From Elymus sibiricus (taxonomy: Eukaryota > Streptophyta > Magnoliopsida > Poales > Poaceae), in contig CM077668.1 in the NCBI GenBank assembly GCA_039707655.1, positions 399,183,630-399,247,629 of the forward strand: DNA of 64,000 nucleotides. Reading direction: 5' to 3'. Positions 1-13,113 of this stretch are shown here, piece after piece (position 1 is the first letter of the stretch; every line of letters begins with the position of its first letter). The notes under the pieces are model-generated. The model searched no databases and was not told the origin of the DNA. It saw nothing but the letters and a program-made list of their open reading frames with translations. Both the position numbers and the translations under genes were made by a program.

Positions 1-630
1 ATGCAAGTGAAATGCAATAATGAAGATATTTGATGAAGTGATTGCGGTGAAGAAAAGCTGGTATGAACTCTTCTTGTTTTTGTTTTTGTAAATATGTTTA
101 GCTCAATATTGTTATGAGTAAACATGTTTGTGATGACAATTACATATCATAGTTGCTCATGCCATGCTTAAATAGCTAGGAGTGGATAATGATTTATCTT
201 GAGTGTCAACATGCATTAAAATGGTTGTGATGTAGTATGTTAGTATGGTATCCTCCTCTGAACAATTCAAGTGGCTTGACTTGGCACATGTTCACACATG
301 TAGTTGATTCAAAACCAACATAGCTTCCATGATATTTATGTTCATGGTGTTTATATCCTACTCATGCTCGTATTCAATGTTAATTATTCTCAATGCATGA
401 CTATGACCGTTTTCGCTCTCTAGTTGGTCGCTTCTCAATCTATTTGCTAGCCTTCGCCTGTACTAAGTGGGAATGCTGCTTGTGCATCCACAATCCTTAA
501 ACCAAAGTTGTTCCAGATGAGTCCAATATATCTACCTATATGCGGTATTACTCTGCCGTTCCAAGTAAATTTGCATGTGCCACCTCTAATCATTCAAATA
601 AGCATCTGTTTTGTATGCCCGTACCGCTCA
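1..630 (+). mobile_element. Internal segment of Gypsy-type LTR element G1, left of the CACTA-1 insertion
   Basis: This non-coding stretch is the left half of an internal region that resumes at 18909 and runs to the LTR at 19795. It is assigned by similarity to 48660-48955 inside Gypsy B: both share the same order of short phrases, such as tatgaccgttttcgct, ttggtcgcttctcaat and gtgcccgtaccgctca. No open frame of note is present, consistent with the non-coding 3' part of a large non-autonomous Gypsy element. The 5' LTR and any coding part lie left of the window. Confidence 0.7.
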
Positions 631-649
631 CACTACTAGGAAAAAGCCT

Positions 650-940
650 ATAGGTAGACACTTACTAGTGGCGTGGGGTAACAGCCCCACACTGCTGCTA
701 CTTACTAGTAGCGTGGGGTATAAACCCCACGCTGCTACTAAGTTGATAGTAGTAGCGCGGGGTATAAATCCCACACTGCTACTAAGTTGACCCCAACGTG
801 CACCCCGGGACAGGCCATAGTAGTAGCGCGGTTTATAAACCCCACGCTACTACTAAGTGGTCCCCACCGTGACCCCCGGGACAGGCCATAGTAGTAGCGT
901 GGGGTATAAATCACGCGCTACTACTATCGACCCACCAAGA
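650..940. repeat. Left subterminal repeats of CACTA-1
   Basis: The motif gtagtagcgcggggtata and its partner accccacgctactacta recur in direct and inverted order about every 70-80 bases, giving several GC-rich hairpins. Subterminal repeats of this kind are the usual TNPA-type binding sites of CACTA elements; binding is inferred from the family. Confidence 0.75.
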
Positions 941-980
941 CATGTGTACACATAGCGCGTGAAGGCCCAAACCCAAACCC

Positions 981-985
981 ACACT
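981..985. repeat. Target-site duplication ACACT, left copy
   Basis: ACACT at 981-985 is repeated exactly at 18166-18170, directly flanking the outer ends of the three-LTR Copia element. The 5-bp length fits LTR-retrotransposon integration and shows one insertion event for the whole 17.2-kb block. Confidence 0.9.
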
Positions 986-3166
986 TGTAGGGTAACACAG
1001 CAGAAAACAAAAATTTTCCGACCTACGTACCAGCCCAGGATCACTATGGAGACTGCATACAAGGTTTGATCTGTTTCGTTACCGACTCGTAGCGCAGCGG
1101 AAGTAGAGTCGATGACGATCGGCGGTGCAGATCCCCGCAGCTAGGATTTACAACCTCCCAACCGCGAGGATGTATACCCTCATCCGCCCCCGGACAGCCC
1201 TCCGCGAGGCGATCGGACAGTCCCTCGGATGGTGTCACGGGCAGCCCTTCAGGAGGACCATCGAAACTCGGACAGTCACTCGGACAGCCCTTCGGGAGGA
1301 CCATCGAAACTCGGATAGTCACTCGGACAGCCCTTCGGGAGGCACTCTCAAAATAAGACCGAAACTACGATCTCTCTACAGAGTTGCACACATACGGTGT
1401 CATCTATCCGGCAGGGCTTCGCCATCCAGAACTAGTTCCCACCGGAACCCAGACAGCCTTTCGGCTCTACGAAACTATTTCGCTGGGAGGGAGAGAGAAG
1501 CCAGAAATGTCATGGCATTTGTATGTGAGAAGGAGTGAGTGCGGAGGCAGCCCCTCCACCTCTATTTATAGGAAATCAAAGGGGTAGGGTTGCTTGGCCC
1601 CCAAGCCTTCTAGAAACCTTTTGGGAAAATATCCCAAAAGGTGACTTTTCCATAAATATCCCAAAAAGCACTTTCACTATTCACGATGACATTTTTCAGC
1701 GTCTGATCGAACTGAAAATATTCATGTGGGCTTAGAACATTTCCAGTACCCACCAAAATAATTTTCAACGCGAGCCGGAACAATTCCGGTTTAGTGATTT
1801 TCATCTGCGAAAAGCATCTGAAGCGGTTCCGGCAGCTCCGGAACATTTCCGGTTTTCATCCCGGAAAATTCCAGAAAGTTTCCAGAACGATTCTGGCACC
1901 CTCCAAGAATTATCAGGCATGTGCCGAAACCATTTTGACTTTATGGTGCACTCCGAAACAACTTTTCGGTTTTAGTGATTTTCATCTGTGAAAAGCAACT
2001 AAAGCGGTTCCGGCAGTCCGGAACATTTCTGGTTTTTGTCTCTGAAAAATCTCAGAAGTTACCGGAACAATTCTGGTACCTTCCAATAATTTCCAGGCAT
2101 GTGCCGAAACCAATTTGACTTTATGGAATACCCTGAAACAACTTTTCAGTTTCACCGGAACTATTCCGATATCCTCTCCGGAACGTTTCCGTTTCGCCCG
2201 AAACTTTTTCGGTGATTTTCTCTCAGACTCCCCGTCTAGTATTCAGCAGATAGATGACCCTTAAGCGTGTGACCCTATAGGTTCGGTGAAGCATAGACAT
2301 GACCCGGAACCCCTTCCGATCAATGATCAACATCGGAGCCGTGGACACCCATATTGACCCCTATACCCACACGAATGAATATTCGAGTGAACCTCCAGTT
2401 GTCGTGTGCTATTCCTGTTGCTTCGCAATATGTTACAAATACCCGAGGTGAGACATGTAGGCATCCCCGTGGATCAACAACTTGTCCACTATGCCAGTTA
2501 CCTCGTTACCGGTATTGTTCTCTTTTCTCGTTCCCGTGTTCCGGCATCCCCGTGATCAAATCACAAAGTGTCTGGCCAGACGATGATGGATACCGTAACA
2601 CCGAGAGGGCCCAGAGATATCTCTCCATCGTCGGAGGAGCAAATCCCAATCTTGAGCTATCAAGTTACTTAACATACTTTTCCATGAACCCGTAAGCCGC
2701 CGTAATAGCCACCCATTTACGGATGACGTTTAACAAACCCCAAAGTTCATGAAGCAAGCATGAAGAAACTCGATACTCTCATGGTCTAAGGAATCATGCA
2801 AACATTAACCATCTCTGTGTTATTAACCATTAACTAATGACGAATGTATCTCATAGCATAACATCAATTCGGGTCGATTCAACACAAGTGTTCTACCAAC
2901 AATTGTGCCCTCAAAATTGCCGGCATAGTCATGCCCATGATCAGGAAAACAGGATCATCATGCAATACTTGAGCCAGTCATAGAGGCTTGACTAGGAATA
3001 CTTTTTACCGTTTATTATTCCACACGTGCATATGAGTCTTCCTTCGAGCCTCGTGGTTATTGTAGACTCGAGAACCATAGCAGTTATAGCATGGAACATA
3101 AACATAATTATGAACAGGGAGATAATCAATAACATTTATTATTGCCTCTAGGGCATATCTCCTACA
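986..3166 (-). repeat. LTR copy 1 (3'-most on the minus strand)
   Basis: It is 2181 bp, bounded by TGTAG on the left and CTACA on the right in plus orientation. It differs from copy 2 at about 22 positions, including a cluster of five between 1205 and 1251. It carries many short cggaac/ttccgg motifs between 1760 and 2210. Open frames inside the LTR recur identically in all three copies and are not considered genes. Confidence 0.92.
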
Positions 3167-3180
3167 GACTCCCACTTGCA
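3167..3180 (-). other. Polypurine tract of internal region 1
   Basis: Minus-strand TGCAAGTGGGAGTC lies directly against the LTR start at 3166, the place and composition expected for the plus-strand primer of an LTR retrotransposon. Confidence 0.8.
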
Positions 3181-4144
3181 CTAGAGTCAATAATCTAGTC
3201 AATGCTAATGCACTTTACACCTGTGGCATACCGGTGTAAAATATGCTTCGCATGTGGTATAGCCTGATGTCCAACGGATCTGACGACTTCAGCTCCGTGT
3301 GTAACTTTGCATATCCTCGCGTTTTCACGCTTTCACAAAATTCATATTTTGTGTGGACTTGGCTTTGCATATGTGTGAATCATTGGTCGAAACCTGATTC
3401 CTCAGACTGAGCTATGGAGCAACTATCTGCAATAGTGTCCCATAGACCAAAGCCATCTTGGAACCATACTAAGTTCATGAATGAACTATATGATTCAACA
3501 ACTTATTTGTCGCTTCTTAAGCGTCAACATACTTAGCCTTTGTTATAGAATTCGCCACAGTATCTTGTTTGGAACAATTTCCAACTACCGTGCCACCATA
3601 TTGTGTATTACACAAAAAACCCTTAACTTAAATCGAAAATCGCATGGAGCATTGATGAAGACTGTATCGATGTAATTACTTTACAACGAGCACTTCATAA
3701 TCTCTGCTTGCGAGAAAACATGTCATCACTACTACTACTCTAGTACTCAATGACATCTTTCACTGTTGTCCTATGATCAGTACTTTGATCACTTTGGTAT
3801 CTATACTCGCAACAACTTTGGAGTATTGGACATATCTGGTTGTTTTTACATACCATGGAATACATGATTAATCCAAACACAAGAGTGTGTGGAATTACCA
3901 TCATGTATTTTGCTCATCAATGTTTTGGGACACCGAGTCTTGCAAAAACTCTTTCCATGTGACTTCGGCAAGAATCACTCCTTGACGGTTTTCAATGCTA
4001 AAAGGTTTTAGCATCTTGTCAATATGTATTCATAGCTTAGCCCCATTAGGTAAATCTATCTCCATAGATCATCATGCCTAATATTGAGGCTATTTAGCCT
4101 AAGCACTTCATCGAAAAACTATTTTCAAATGAAGTCCTAATTCG

Positions 4145-5614
4145 TGTCAAGAAATTTATTTCCAATTAACAATGTGTCAAGTACACAAGGTTTCTAGAAA
4201 TATTATTATGCTCCCACTTACTTTCTTGAATCACAAGCATCTTCGATACCCATTTGATGAAGTCAAACCCCTTTGACCATTCCATCAAAAACGAAGATTC
4301 CAACTCCACTTTGCTCTCTTCTGTCCATCGCTGGAACTCTGAAGTTTGCATACTTACTAGCATCCTCTGGATCGACAATTACTTTGGACTGTATCACATA
4401 CAAGTCCTAGGTTTCATTTCCATCAGATGGAAATCCTTTTGTCATCCATGTTTCATATCTCATGATTGAAATATGTATTAATTGCTAGTTCAACCCGAAC
4501 CGACTTCAAGCATCGCTACAGTGAGACAATCTCATCGTAGTCAACTCCTTGAACTTGTTATTGCAACAAGTCGAGCTTCATGGATAAAACATTTTTTTCC
4601 GTATCAGTTTTTAGTTCCATAAATATTCGTTAGACTCTAAGTCTTCCGAAAGGTGTATCAAGATTTTAATCTCGAATCACATATATGGAAACTATCTCGG
4701 ATTGTATTGGCATTTAGCCAATTCCGGAGTCAGGGCCCATCTACGCTTCCTTGTGTATCGTAGGTATACTGTTGTCTAACAACAATATCTCGTTTGCGCA
4801 CCTGATAGGTTTGCACGAGCTTTGCCTACGTGGTTCAGCTGCAAGTTTGACCGAAGTCCATACATTTTATTGTAGAGACTTCCGTATCAGTCGCAGTAGG
4901 AAACTCTGGAATCACTTCCAAGGTTTCTTTCCTTTGATCTGATGACGAAGATACTGGTTATCTCGTCGAGTTGCACTGTCCTCCCACTCACCTTTTGAAA
5001 GAACTATTCTCTTTAAAAGCATACCGTTTTGCGGCAAAACCCTTTGCCTCGGTATAGTGGTGGGGGAATACCCAATGACTTGGGATAACCTTACAAAGTA
5101 GCACTTGTCTGATTTGGAATAGGTTTGTAACCTTTTACACAAGCCCCATATTCCAAATGTTAAGAAAAGATATAACATGGTTGGGCGTACCACACCATGG
5201 CGTCATTTCAACAGACCTGATGGAGCTCTTTTCAGTGTAAAAGCCGCAGTCTCTAAAGCATCACTTTAAAAGGGATAATGGCAAATTTATTTATGTCATC
5301 TTTGATCTTACCATGTCATGAATGGTTCGATTACATCAACACGGACTCTCCACTTGCAGTGGTGCTCCGGGAGGTGCAAGTTATGAAACCCCTTTCATAA
5401 CTCATCAGACATTCGCTAAACTCGTAACTCAAATATTCCTTTCTGCAATCGAATTGTAGAAACATAATTTTCTTGTTACAACAACTTCTACTTCATTTTT
5501 GAAAACCTTATGAATGAATTCAAAAGATCCAGACTTACGTCTCAACAAGTAAATATCCATATATCTACCTGAGTCATTTCTGAAGATAGATAAATCCACT
5601 ACTTGCAACAACAT
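4145..5614 (-). pseudogene. Degenerate Copia pol (integrase and reverse transcriptase), copy 1
   Basis: At 5614-5429 the translation keeps the spacing of the Copia integrase core: SGRYMDIYLLRRKSG resembles the conserved stretch that follows the second catalytic Asp, and the usual DD pair reads ND. At 5193-4912 the KCYFV...IGYS linker is still visible. At 4378-4145 an SWNLRF...GFDFIK...KVSGS pattern is spread over several frames and marks reverse transcriptase. The following segment that should encode YVDD reads through stops and a shifted frame, so the polymerase active site is lost. The element cannot supply its own enzymes. Confidence 0.75.
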
Positions 5615-8470
5615 TTATTGGACTACACACATCATAATGTATGATCACCAATATGTTCTATGCTCGTTCCTTATGGCATGTGAACGGTATTTCAGTCACT
5701 TCACCTTTCAGAGGAAAGTTGCAAGTGTCAGATGATTCAAAATCAAATGACTTTAAAATCCATCATAATGGAATTTTCCATGCGGGTTTCTCCAATGTGA
5801 CCAAATGCAGTGCCACACATATGTGGTATTCTTTTAGTCTTGCGACATTTAGCGTCAGTGTTATGGATGTATTATATTACCATCAATATTCATAACATAC
5901 ATCCCATTCTGGATGGAAGCATGGCCCTTTATGTTATTCATAACACCGAACATCAAAAGTTCTCTTGTGAATAACTTCCTTGCAAGATACCTTATGCAAA
6001 GGGCTAGAGTGTATGAAACTCTAAATGAATTATGAAAGTAAATACAGAGGTAATGTATTATTATCAATATTCATAACATACTTCTCATTCATAATGAAAA
6101 TATGGCCCCCTTTTGTTATTCATAACTCCGAACATTAAAAGTTCTCTTATGAACAACCTTCTTGCAAGATACTTTATGCAAAGGGCTAGAGTGTGAAACT
6201 CTAAAATGAATTATGAAAGTAAATACATAGGGAATACACCGATGGAAGGCATAGTAACATTTACTATGTTCCCTGCGTGTATCTAAATCTCATTCCTGGC
6301 TAGTCTTTCAGGCCATAGTAGTTCTTACATCGAGTTGCAACAGAATGCAATCGAGCGGGTATCTTTGTGATTAACTCACAATACCCAAGAATTAGTGATT
6401 AACATGTTTAACCATAATTCCCAAGAACTATATCTCTGACCAGCCTTCTATACATCAAAAAACTTGTATGACATTCATACATGAGCTGGATATTCCAGTC
6501 TTCTTTCCTTTTGCCTTTATACTTCTAACAGTTTAACTTTTAGTATTTCTCCTACTCTCAGAAGAAGCATCCAACTTAAGAGTGGCGTTAGCCCTGGACT
6601 TCCTAGGCGTGAAAGTCTCACTAACACCCTTCGGACACTTCCTTTCTCTTTAAGTTGTTGTTTTATTCACCTTTCATCATATGATAGGCGTTCTCCTGGA
6701 TCCCTCTCTTATCAGTCTAATGCATAGTAAACTCCTTTACTAATAGTTTGCAAACAAACATTGCTTTGGATATCTCATATCTTTTAGCCTTTGTCTTTCT
6801 CTGAAAATGATTTTCAGATTCCATGAATATCACATAACTATCCAAACTTTCGAAGTTCGGGTCTCATGGAAGCAAACATATTGTACTTTGACTGAAAAGG
6901 AATTCTGGCTTTTGGATCGAAGGACGAGAGTCACATGATCCATAGCATTAGCGGGAGAATACCGAAAGCATGCGATAGGACAAAGTCCTTCTCGGCACTC
7001 TTGAGGACAATCCTCATATTACGTTACCAATCGTAAAGTTTTAACCAGATATTTAACAGCTATTCAATTTTAATTGGGAAGGTGGAAACGCGAGCCATTC
7101 TTCTACAACTATTTTGCAAATTGCACTTAGACAGAGTTCAAAATTAATTGCACTGAGAATTAAACAAGTTAATTCTACAGTGCGCTCCCACTCAAATCAA
7201 TATCTCTCATAATTGATTGTGAGTGATTCAAGACCCGCATATCCATTCAACGTCACGGTTCGAGATGAACACCCATGGCGTGAACTTCAATCGGTAGGCA
7301 AACTTGCCGATCACATCTCTATGCGATTCTTGTTCATCTTTCGATGCGCGTGTTCCGAGCTCATGACTTTCATGCCTGAACGTCAAGACAACCAAGTGAT
7401 CTCGCTGCGAGGTCTCAACTCACCCGCCTCACACATCCCTAATCATTCGCACCCATGGAGATCATGCAATGCCCCGAAAAGTTAGGTGCCGCGACGGTGC
7501 TACACTTGGGAGAACACTAACTACTTGATATTTTAGTGAGAGATCACCCTAATAAAAAGCGACTACTGCGCAATCAAGAAGGGTGCATCATAAGGGATAA
7601 ACATCTCAGGCAATTCATAATAGTATGATATGGTATAGCCCTTTCTGACGGAGAAGTCTTTCATTTCTTCGTCTCCGGCATTCGCGTCGGTGTTCACCTT
7701 CGCGAAGATTGACACCACCTTGTCGATGCACCAGATAATATTGCTATCTCTATAGCTAATAAAATAAGTGCATTACATAAGGTTGACACGCAGGTCATTA
7801 AAGTGCAATCATATGGCTCCAGCCATCATGCCGAATCATGACACGCAGGTCATGTTAATCAATTTACATCATATAGCCATCTCATACATAATCAAATTAT
7901 TATGAACACTGCTATACCACATCACATGCATATGCAAACCATCCTGCAAAACCAAGTTAGACGCCTCTAATCTGTTCATGCAAAATTGTATTTTACGTGG
8001 CTTCTAAGGTTTCGAAACAAACCGAAGCTACCAACGTCCATCATCAAGCATGATAATCCAAGTCGCTAGATTAACATTGCGGGGTGTATGAAACACGAGA
8101 TAATAAAATCTCGAGCCCCATACTAAACTTCGTCATACGCGTGACCCCCGTGCATATCATATCTGCATTGCCCTTTTGTCTGCAAAATTCCATCTTTCTT
8201 TTTAACTACGGTGGAATTCAAAGAACTGTTAGCACTTCGTTGATCAATCAGGATCGCGGATTGCCAGAACTTTGAAACTCCACCATACCGTTATCAAGAT
8301 CAGAAATATGCAAATTCCAGGGAAGCAACAAGAACATCAGGTAACAGATTTCATCTACTACCCGCACAAATAATTTTCAGCAATAGAACACATCTACTAC
8401 CTAATTATATTGTGCAACACCCATACATCTCTATGTATTCTAGATCGCAACCTGCATCTACGCATAACCT

Positions 8471-8484
8471 GGCTCTTGATGCCA
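8471..8484 (-). other. Primer-binding site of internal region 1
   Basis: Minus-strand TGGCATCAAGAGCC begins one base after the end of LTR 2 and resembles the common initiator-Met tRNA site TGGTATCAGAGCC of plant Copia elements. The internal position of this site shows that LTR 2 can act as a 5' LTR. Confidence 0.75.
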
Positions 8485-8485
8485 C

Positions 8486-10666
8486 TGTAGGGTAACGCAG
8501 CAGAAAACAAAAATTTTCCGACCTACGTACCAGCCCAGGATCACTATGGAGACTGCATACAAGGTTTGATCTGTTTCGTTACCGACTCGTAGCGCAGCGG
8601 AAGTAGAGTCGATGACGATCGGCGGTGCAGATCCCCGCAGCTAGGATTTACAACCTCCCAACCGCGAGGATGTATACCCTCATCCGCCCCCGGACAGCCC
8701 TCCGGGAGGCGGTCGGACAGTCCCTCGGACGGTGTCACGGACAGCCCTTCGGGAGGACCATCGAAACTCGGACAGTCACTCGGACAGCCCTTCGGGAGGA
8801 CCATCGAAACTCGGATAGTCACTCGGACAGCCCTTCGGGAGGCACTCTCAAAATAAGATCGAAACTACGATCTCTCTACAGAGTTGCACACATACGGTGT
8901 CATCTATCCGGCAGGGCTTCGCCGTCCAGAACTAGTTCCCACCGGAACCCAGACAGCCTTTCGGCTCTACGAAACTATTTCGCTGGGAGGGAGAGAGAAG
9001 CCAGAAATGTCATGGCATTTGTATGTGAGAAGGAGTGAGTGTGGAGGCAGCCCCTCCATCTCTATTTATAGGAAATCCAAGGGGTAGGGTTGCTTGGCCC
9101 CCAAGCCTTCTAGAAACCTTTTGGGAAAATATCCCAAAAGGTGACTTTTCCATAAATATCCCAAAAAGCACTTTCACAATTCACGACGACATTTTTCAGC
9201 GTCTGATCGAACTGAAAATATTCATGTGGGCTTAGAACATTTCCAGTACCCACCAAAATAATTTTCAACGCGAGCCGGAACAATTCCGGTTTAGTTATTT
9301 TCATCTGCGAAAAGCATCTGAAGCGGTTCCGGCAGCTCCGGAACATTTCCGGTTTTCATCCCGGAAAATTCCAGAAAGTTTCCAGAACGATTCTGGCACC
9401 CTCCAAGAATTATCAGGCATGTGCCGAAACCATTTTGACTTTATGGTGCACTCCGAAACAACTTTTCGGTTTTAGTGATTTTCATCTGTGAAAAGCAACT
9501 AAAGCGGTTCCGGCAGTCCGGAACATTTCCGGTTTTTGTCTCTGAAAAATCTCAGAAGTTACCGGAACAATTCTGGTACCTTCCAATAATTTCCAGGCAT
9601 GTGCCGAAACCAATTTGACTTTATGGAATACCCTGAAACAACTTTTCAGTTTCACCGGAACTATTCCGATATCCTCTCCGGAACGTTTCCGTTTCGCCCG
9701 AAACTTTTTCGGTGATTTTCTCTCAGACTCCCCGTCTAGTATTCAGTAGATAGATGACCCTTAAGCGTGTGACCCTATAGGTTCGGTGAAGCATAGACAT
9801 GACCCGGAACCCCTTCCGATCAATGATCAACATCGGAGCCGTGGACACCCATATTGACCCCTATACCCACACGAATGAATATTCGAGTGAACCTCCAATT
9901 GTCGTGTGCTATTCCTGTTGCTTCGCGATATGTTTCAAATACCCGAGGTGAGACATGTAGGCATCCCCGTGGATCAACAACTTGTCCACTATGCCAGTTA
10001 CCTCGTTACCGGTATTGTTCTCTTTTCTCGTTCCCGTGTTCCGGCATCCCCGTGATCAAATCACAAAGTGTCTGGCCAGACGATGATGGATACCGTAACA
10101 CCGAGAGGGCCCAGAGATATCTCTCCATCGTCGGAGGAGCAAATCCCAATCTTGATCTATCAAGTTACTTAACATACTTTTCCATGAACCCGTAAGCCGC
10201 CGTAATAGCCACCCATTTACGGATGACGTTTCACAAACCCCAAAGTTCATGAAGCAAGCATGAAGAAACTCGATACTCTCATGGTCTAAGGAATCATGCA
10301 AACATTAACCATCTCTGTGTTATTAACCATTAACTAATGACGAATGTATCTCATAGCATAACATCAATTCGGGTCGATTCAACACAAGTGTTCTACCAAC
10401 AATTGTGCCCTCAAAATTGCCGGCATAGTCATGCCCATGATCAGGAAAACAGGATCATCATGCAATACTTGAGCCAGTCATAGAGGCTTGACTAGGAATA
10501 CTTTTTACCGTTTATTATTCCACACGTGCATATGAGTCTTCCTTCGAGCCTCGTGGTTATTGTAGACTCGAGAACCATAGCAGTTATAGCATGGAACATA
10601 AACATAATTATGAACAGGGAGATAATCAATAACATTTATTATTGCCTCTAGGGCATATCTCCTACA
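8486..10666 (-). repeat. LTR copy 2 (central, shared by both units)
   Basis: It is 2181 bp. It acts as 3' LTR for internal region 2 (polypurine tract at 10667-10680) and as 5' LTR for internal region 1 (primer site at 8471-8484). It differs from copy 3 at about 11 positions. Confidence 0.92.
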
Positions 10667-10680
10667 GACTCCCACTTGCA
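10667..10680 (-). other. Polypurine tract of internal region 2
   Basis: This is the same minus-strand TGCAAGTGGGAGTC as in unit 1, directly against LTR 2. Confidence 0.8.
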
Positions 10681-11644
10681 CTAGAGTCAATAATCTAGTC
10701 AATGCTAATGCACTTTACACCTGTGGCATACCGGTGTAAAATATGCTTCGCATGTGGTATAGCCTGATGTCCAACGGATCTGACGACTTCAGCTCCGTGT
10801 GTAACTTTGCATATCCTCGCGTTTTCACGCTTTCACAAAATTCATATTTTGTGTGGACTTGGCTTTGCATATGTGTGAATCATTGGTCGAAACCTGATTC
10901 CTCAGACTGAGCTATGGAGCAACTATCTGCAATAGTGTCCCATAGACCAAAGCCATCTTGGAACCATACTAAGTTCATGAATGAACTATATGATTCAACA
11001 ACTTATTTGTCGCTTCTTAAGCGTCAACATACTTAGCCTTTGTTATAGAATTCGCCACAGTATCTTGTTTGGAACAATTTCCAACTACCGTGCCACCATA
11101 TTGTGTATTACACAAAAAACCCTTAACTTAAATCGAAAATCGCATGGAGCATTGATGAAGACTGTATCGATGTAATTACTTTACAACGAGCACTTCATAA
11201 TCTCTGCTTGCGAGAAAACATGTCATCACTACTACTACTCTAGTACTCAATGACATCTTTCACTGTTGTCCTATGATCAGTACTTTGATCACTTTGGTAT
11301 CTATACTCGCAACAACTTTGGAGTATTGGACATATCTGGTTGTTTTTACATACCATGGAATACATGATTAATCCAAACACAAGAGTGTGTGGAATTACCA
11401 TCATGTATTTTGCTCATCAGTGTTTTGGGACACCGAGTCTTGCAAAAACTCTTTCCATGTGACTTCGGCAAGAATCACTCCTTGACGGTTTTCAATGCTA
11501 AAAGGTTTTAGCATCTTGTCAATATGTATTCATAGCTTAGCCCCATTAGGTAAATCTATCTCCATAGATCATCATGCCTAATATTGAGGCTATTTAGCCT
11601 AAGCACTTCATCGAAAAACTATTTTCAAATGAAGTCCTAATTCG

Positions 11645-13113
11645 TGTCAAGAAATTTATTTCCAATTAACAATGTGTCAAGTACACAAGGTTTCTAGAAA
11701 TATTATTATGCTCCCACTTACTTTCTTGAATCACAAGCATCTTCGATACCCATTTGATGAAGTCAAACCCCTTTGACCATTCCATCAAAAACGAAGATTC
11801 CAACTCCACTTTGCTCTCTTCTGTCCATCGCTGGAACTCTGAAGTTTGCATACTTACTAGCATCCTCTGGATCGACAATTACTTTGGACTGTATCACATA
11901 CAAGTCCTAGGTTTCATTTCCATTAGATGGAAATCCTTTTGTCATCCATGTTTCATATCTCATGATTGAAATATGTATTAATTGCTAGTTCAACCCGAAC
12001 CGACTTCAAGCATCGCTACGGTGAGACAATCTCATCGTAGTCAACTCCTTGAACTTGTTATTGCAACAAGTCGAGCTTCATGGATAAAACATTTTTTCCG
12101 TATCAGTTTTTAGTTCCATAAATATTCATTAGACTCTAAGTCTTCCGAAAGGTGTATCAAGATTTTAATCTCGAATCACATATATGGAAACTATCTCGGA
12201 TTGTATTGGCATTTAGCCAATTCTGGAGTCAGGGCCCATCTACGCTTCCTTGTGTATCGTAGGTATACTGTTGTCTAACAACAATATCTCGTTTGCGCAC
12301 CTGATAGGTTTGCACGACCTTTGCCTACGTGGTTCAGCTGCAAGTTTGACCGAAGTCCATACATTTTATTGTAGAGACTTCCGTATCAGTCGCAGTAGGA
12401 AACTCTGGAATCACTTCCAAGGTTTCTTTCCTTTGATCTGATGACGAAGATACTGGTTATCTCGTCGAGTTGCACTGTCCTCCCACTCACCTTTTGAAAG
12501 AACTATTCTCTTTAAAAGCATACCGTTTTGCGGCAAAACCCTTTGCCTCGGTATAGTGGTGGGGGAATACCCAATGACTTGGGATAACCTTACAAAGTAG
12601 CACTTGTCTGATTTGGAATAGGTTTGTAACCTTTTACACAAGCCCCATATTCCAAATGTTAAGAAAAGATATAACATGGTTGGGCGTACCACACCATGGC
12701 GTCATTTCAACAGACCTGATGGAGCTCTTTTCAGTGTAAAAGCCGCAGTCTCTAAAGCATCACTTTAAAAGGGATAATGGCAAATTTATTTATGTCATCT
12801 TTGATCTTACCATGTCATGAATGGTTCGATTACATCAACACGGACTCTCCACTTGCAGTGGTGCTCCGGGAGGTGCAAGTTATGAAACCCCTTTCACAAC
12901 TCATCAGACATTCGCTAAACTCGTAACTCAAATATTCCTTTCTGCAATCGAATTGTAGAAACATAATTTTCTTGTTACAACAACTTCTACTTCATTTTTG
13001 AAAACCTTATGAATGAATTCAAAAGATCCAGACTTACGTCTCAACAAGTAAATATCCATATATCTACCTGAGTCATTTCTGAAGATAGATAAATCCACTA
13101 CTTGCAACAACAT
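11645..13113 (-). pseudogene. Degenerate Copia pol, copy 2
   Basis: Integrase remnant at 13113-12928, linker at 12692-12411 and reverse-transcriptase remnant at 11878-11645 repeat copy 1 with the same frameshifts, the same ND in place of DD, and the same destroyed YVDD segment. The damage therefore predates the tandem arrangement. No function is expected. Confidence 0.75.

Larger units (their letters stand above)
3167..8485 (-). mobile_element. Internal region 1 of the three-LTR Copia element
   Basis: This 5319-bp region lies between LTR 1 and LTR 2 and contains no long open frame. Minus-strand translation in broken frames shows remnants of Copia integrase, the integrase-RT linker and reverse transcriptase, in the normal Copia order. 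Near 5840-6240 there is an internal imperfect duplication: two blocks of about 180 bp that both contain the phrases tcaatattcataacata and gcaaagggctagagtgt. The 6250-8470 part, which should encode gag and protease, is not recognisable to me. Confidence 0.85.

Noticed and set aside
1044..2695. Open frames of 92, 137 and 113 residues repeated in each 7.5-kb unit
   Set aside because: They lie inside the LTRs, overlap on both strands and show no domain; they are LTR sequence, not genes.
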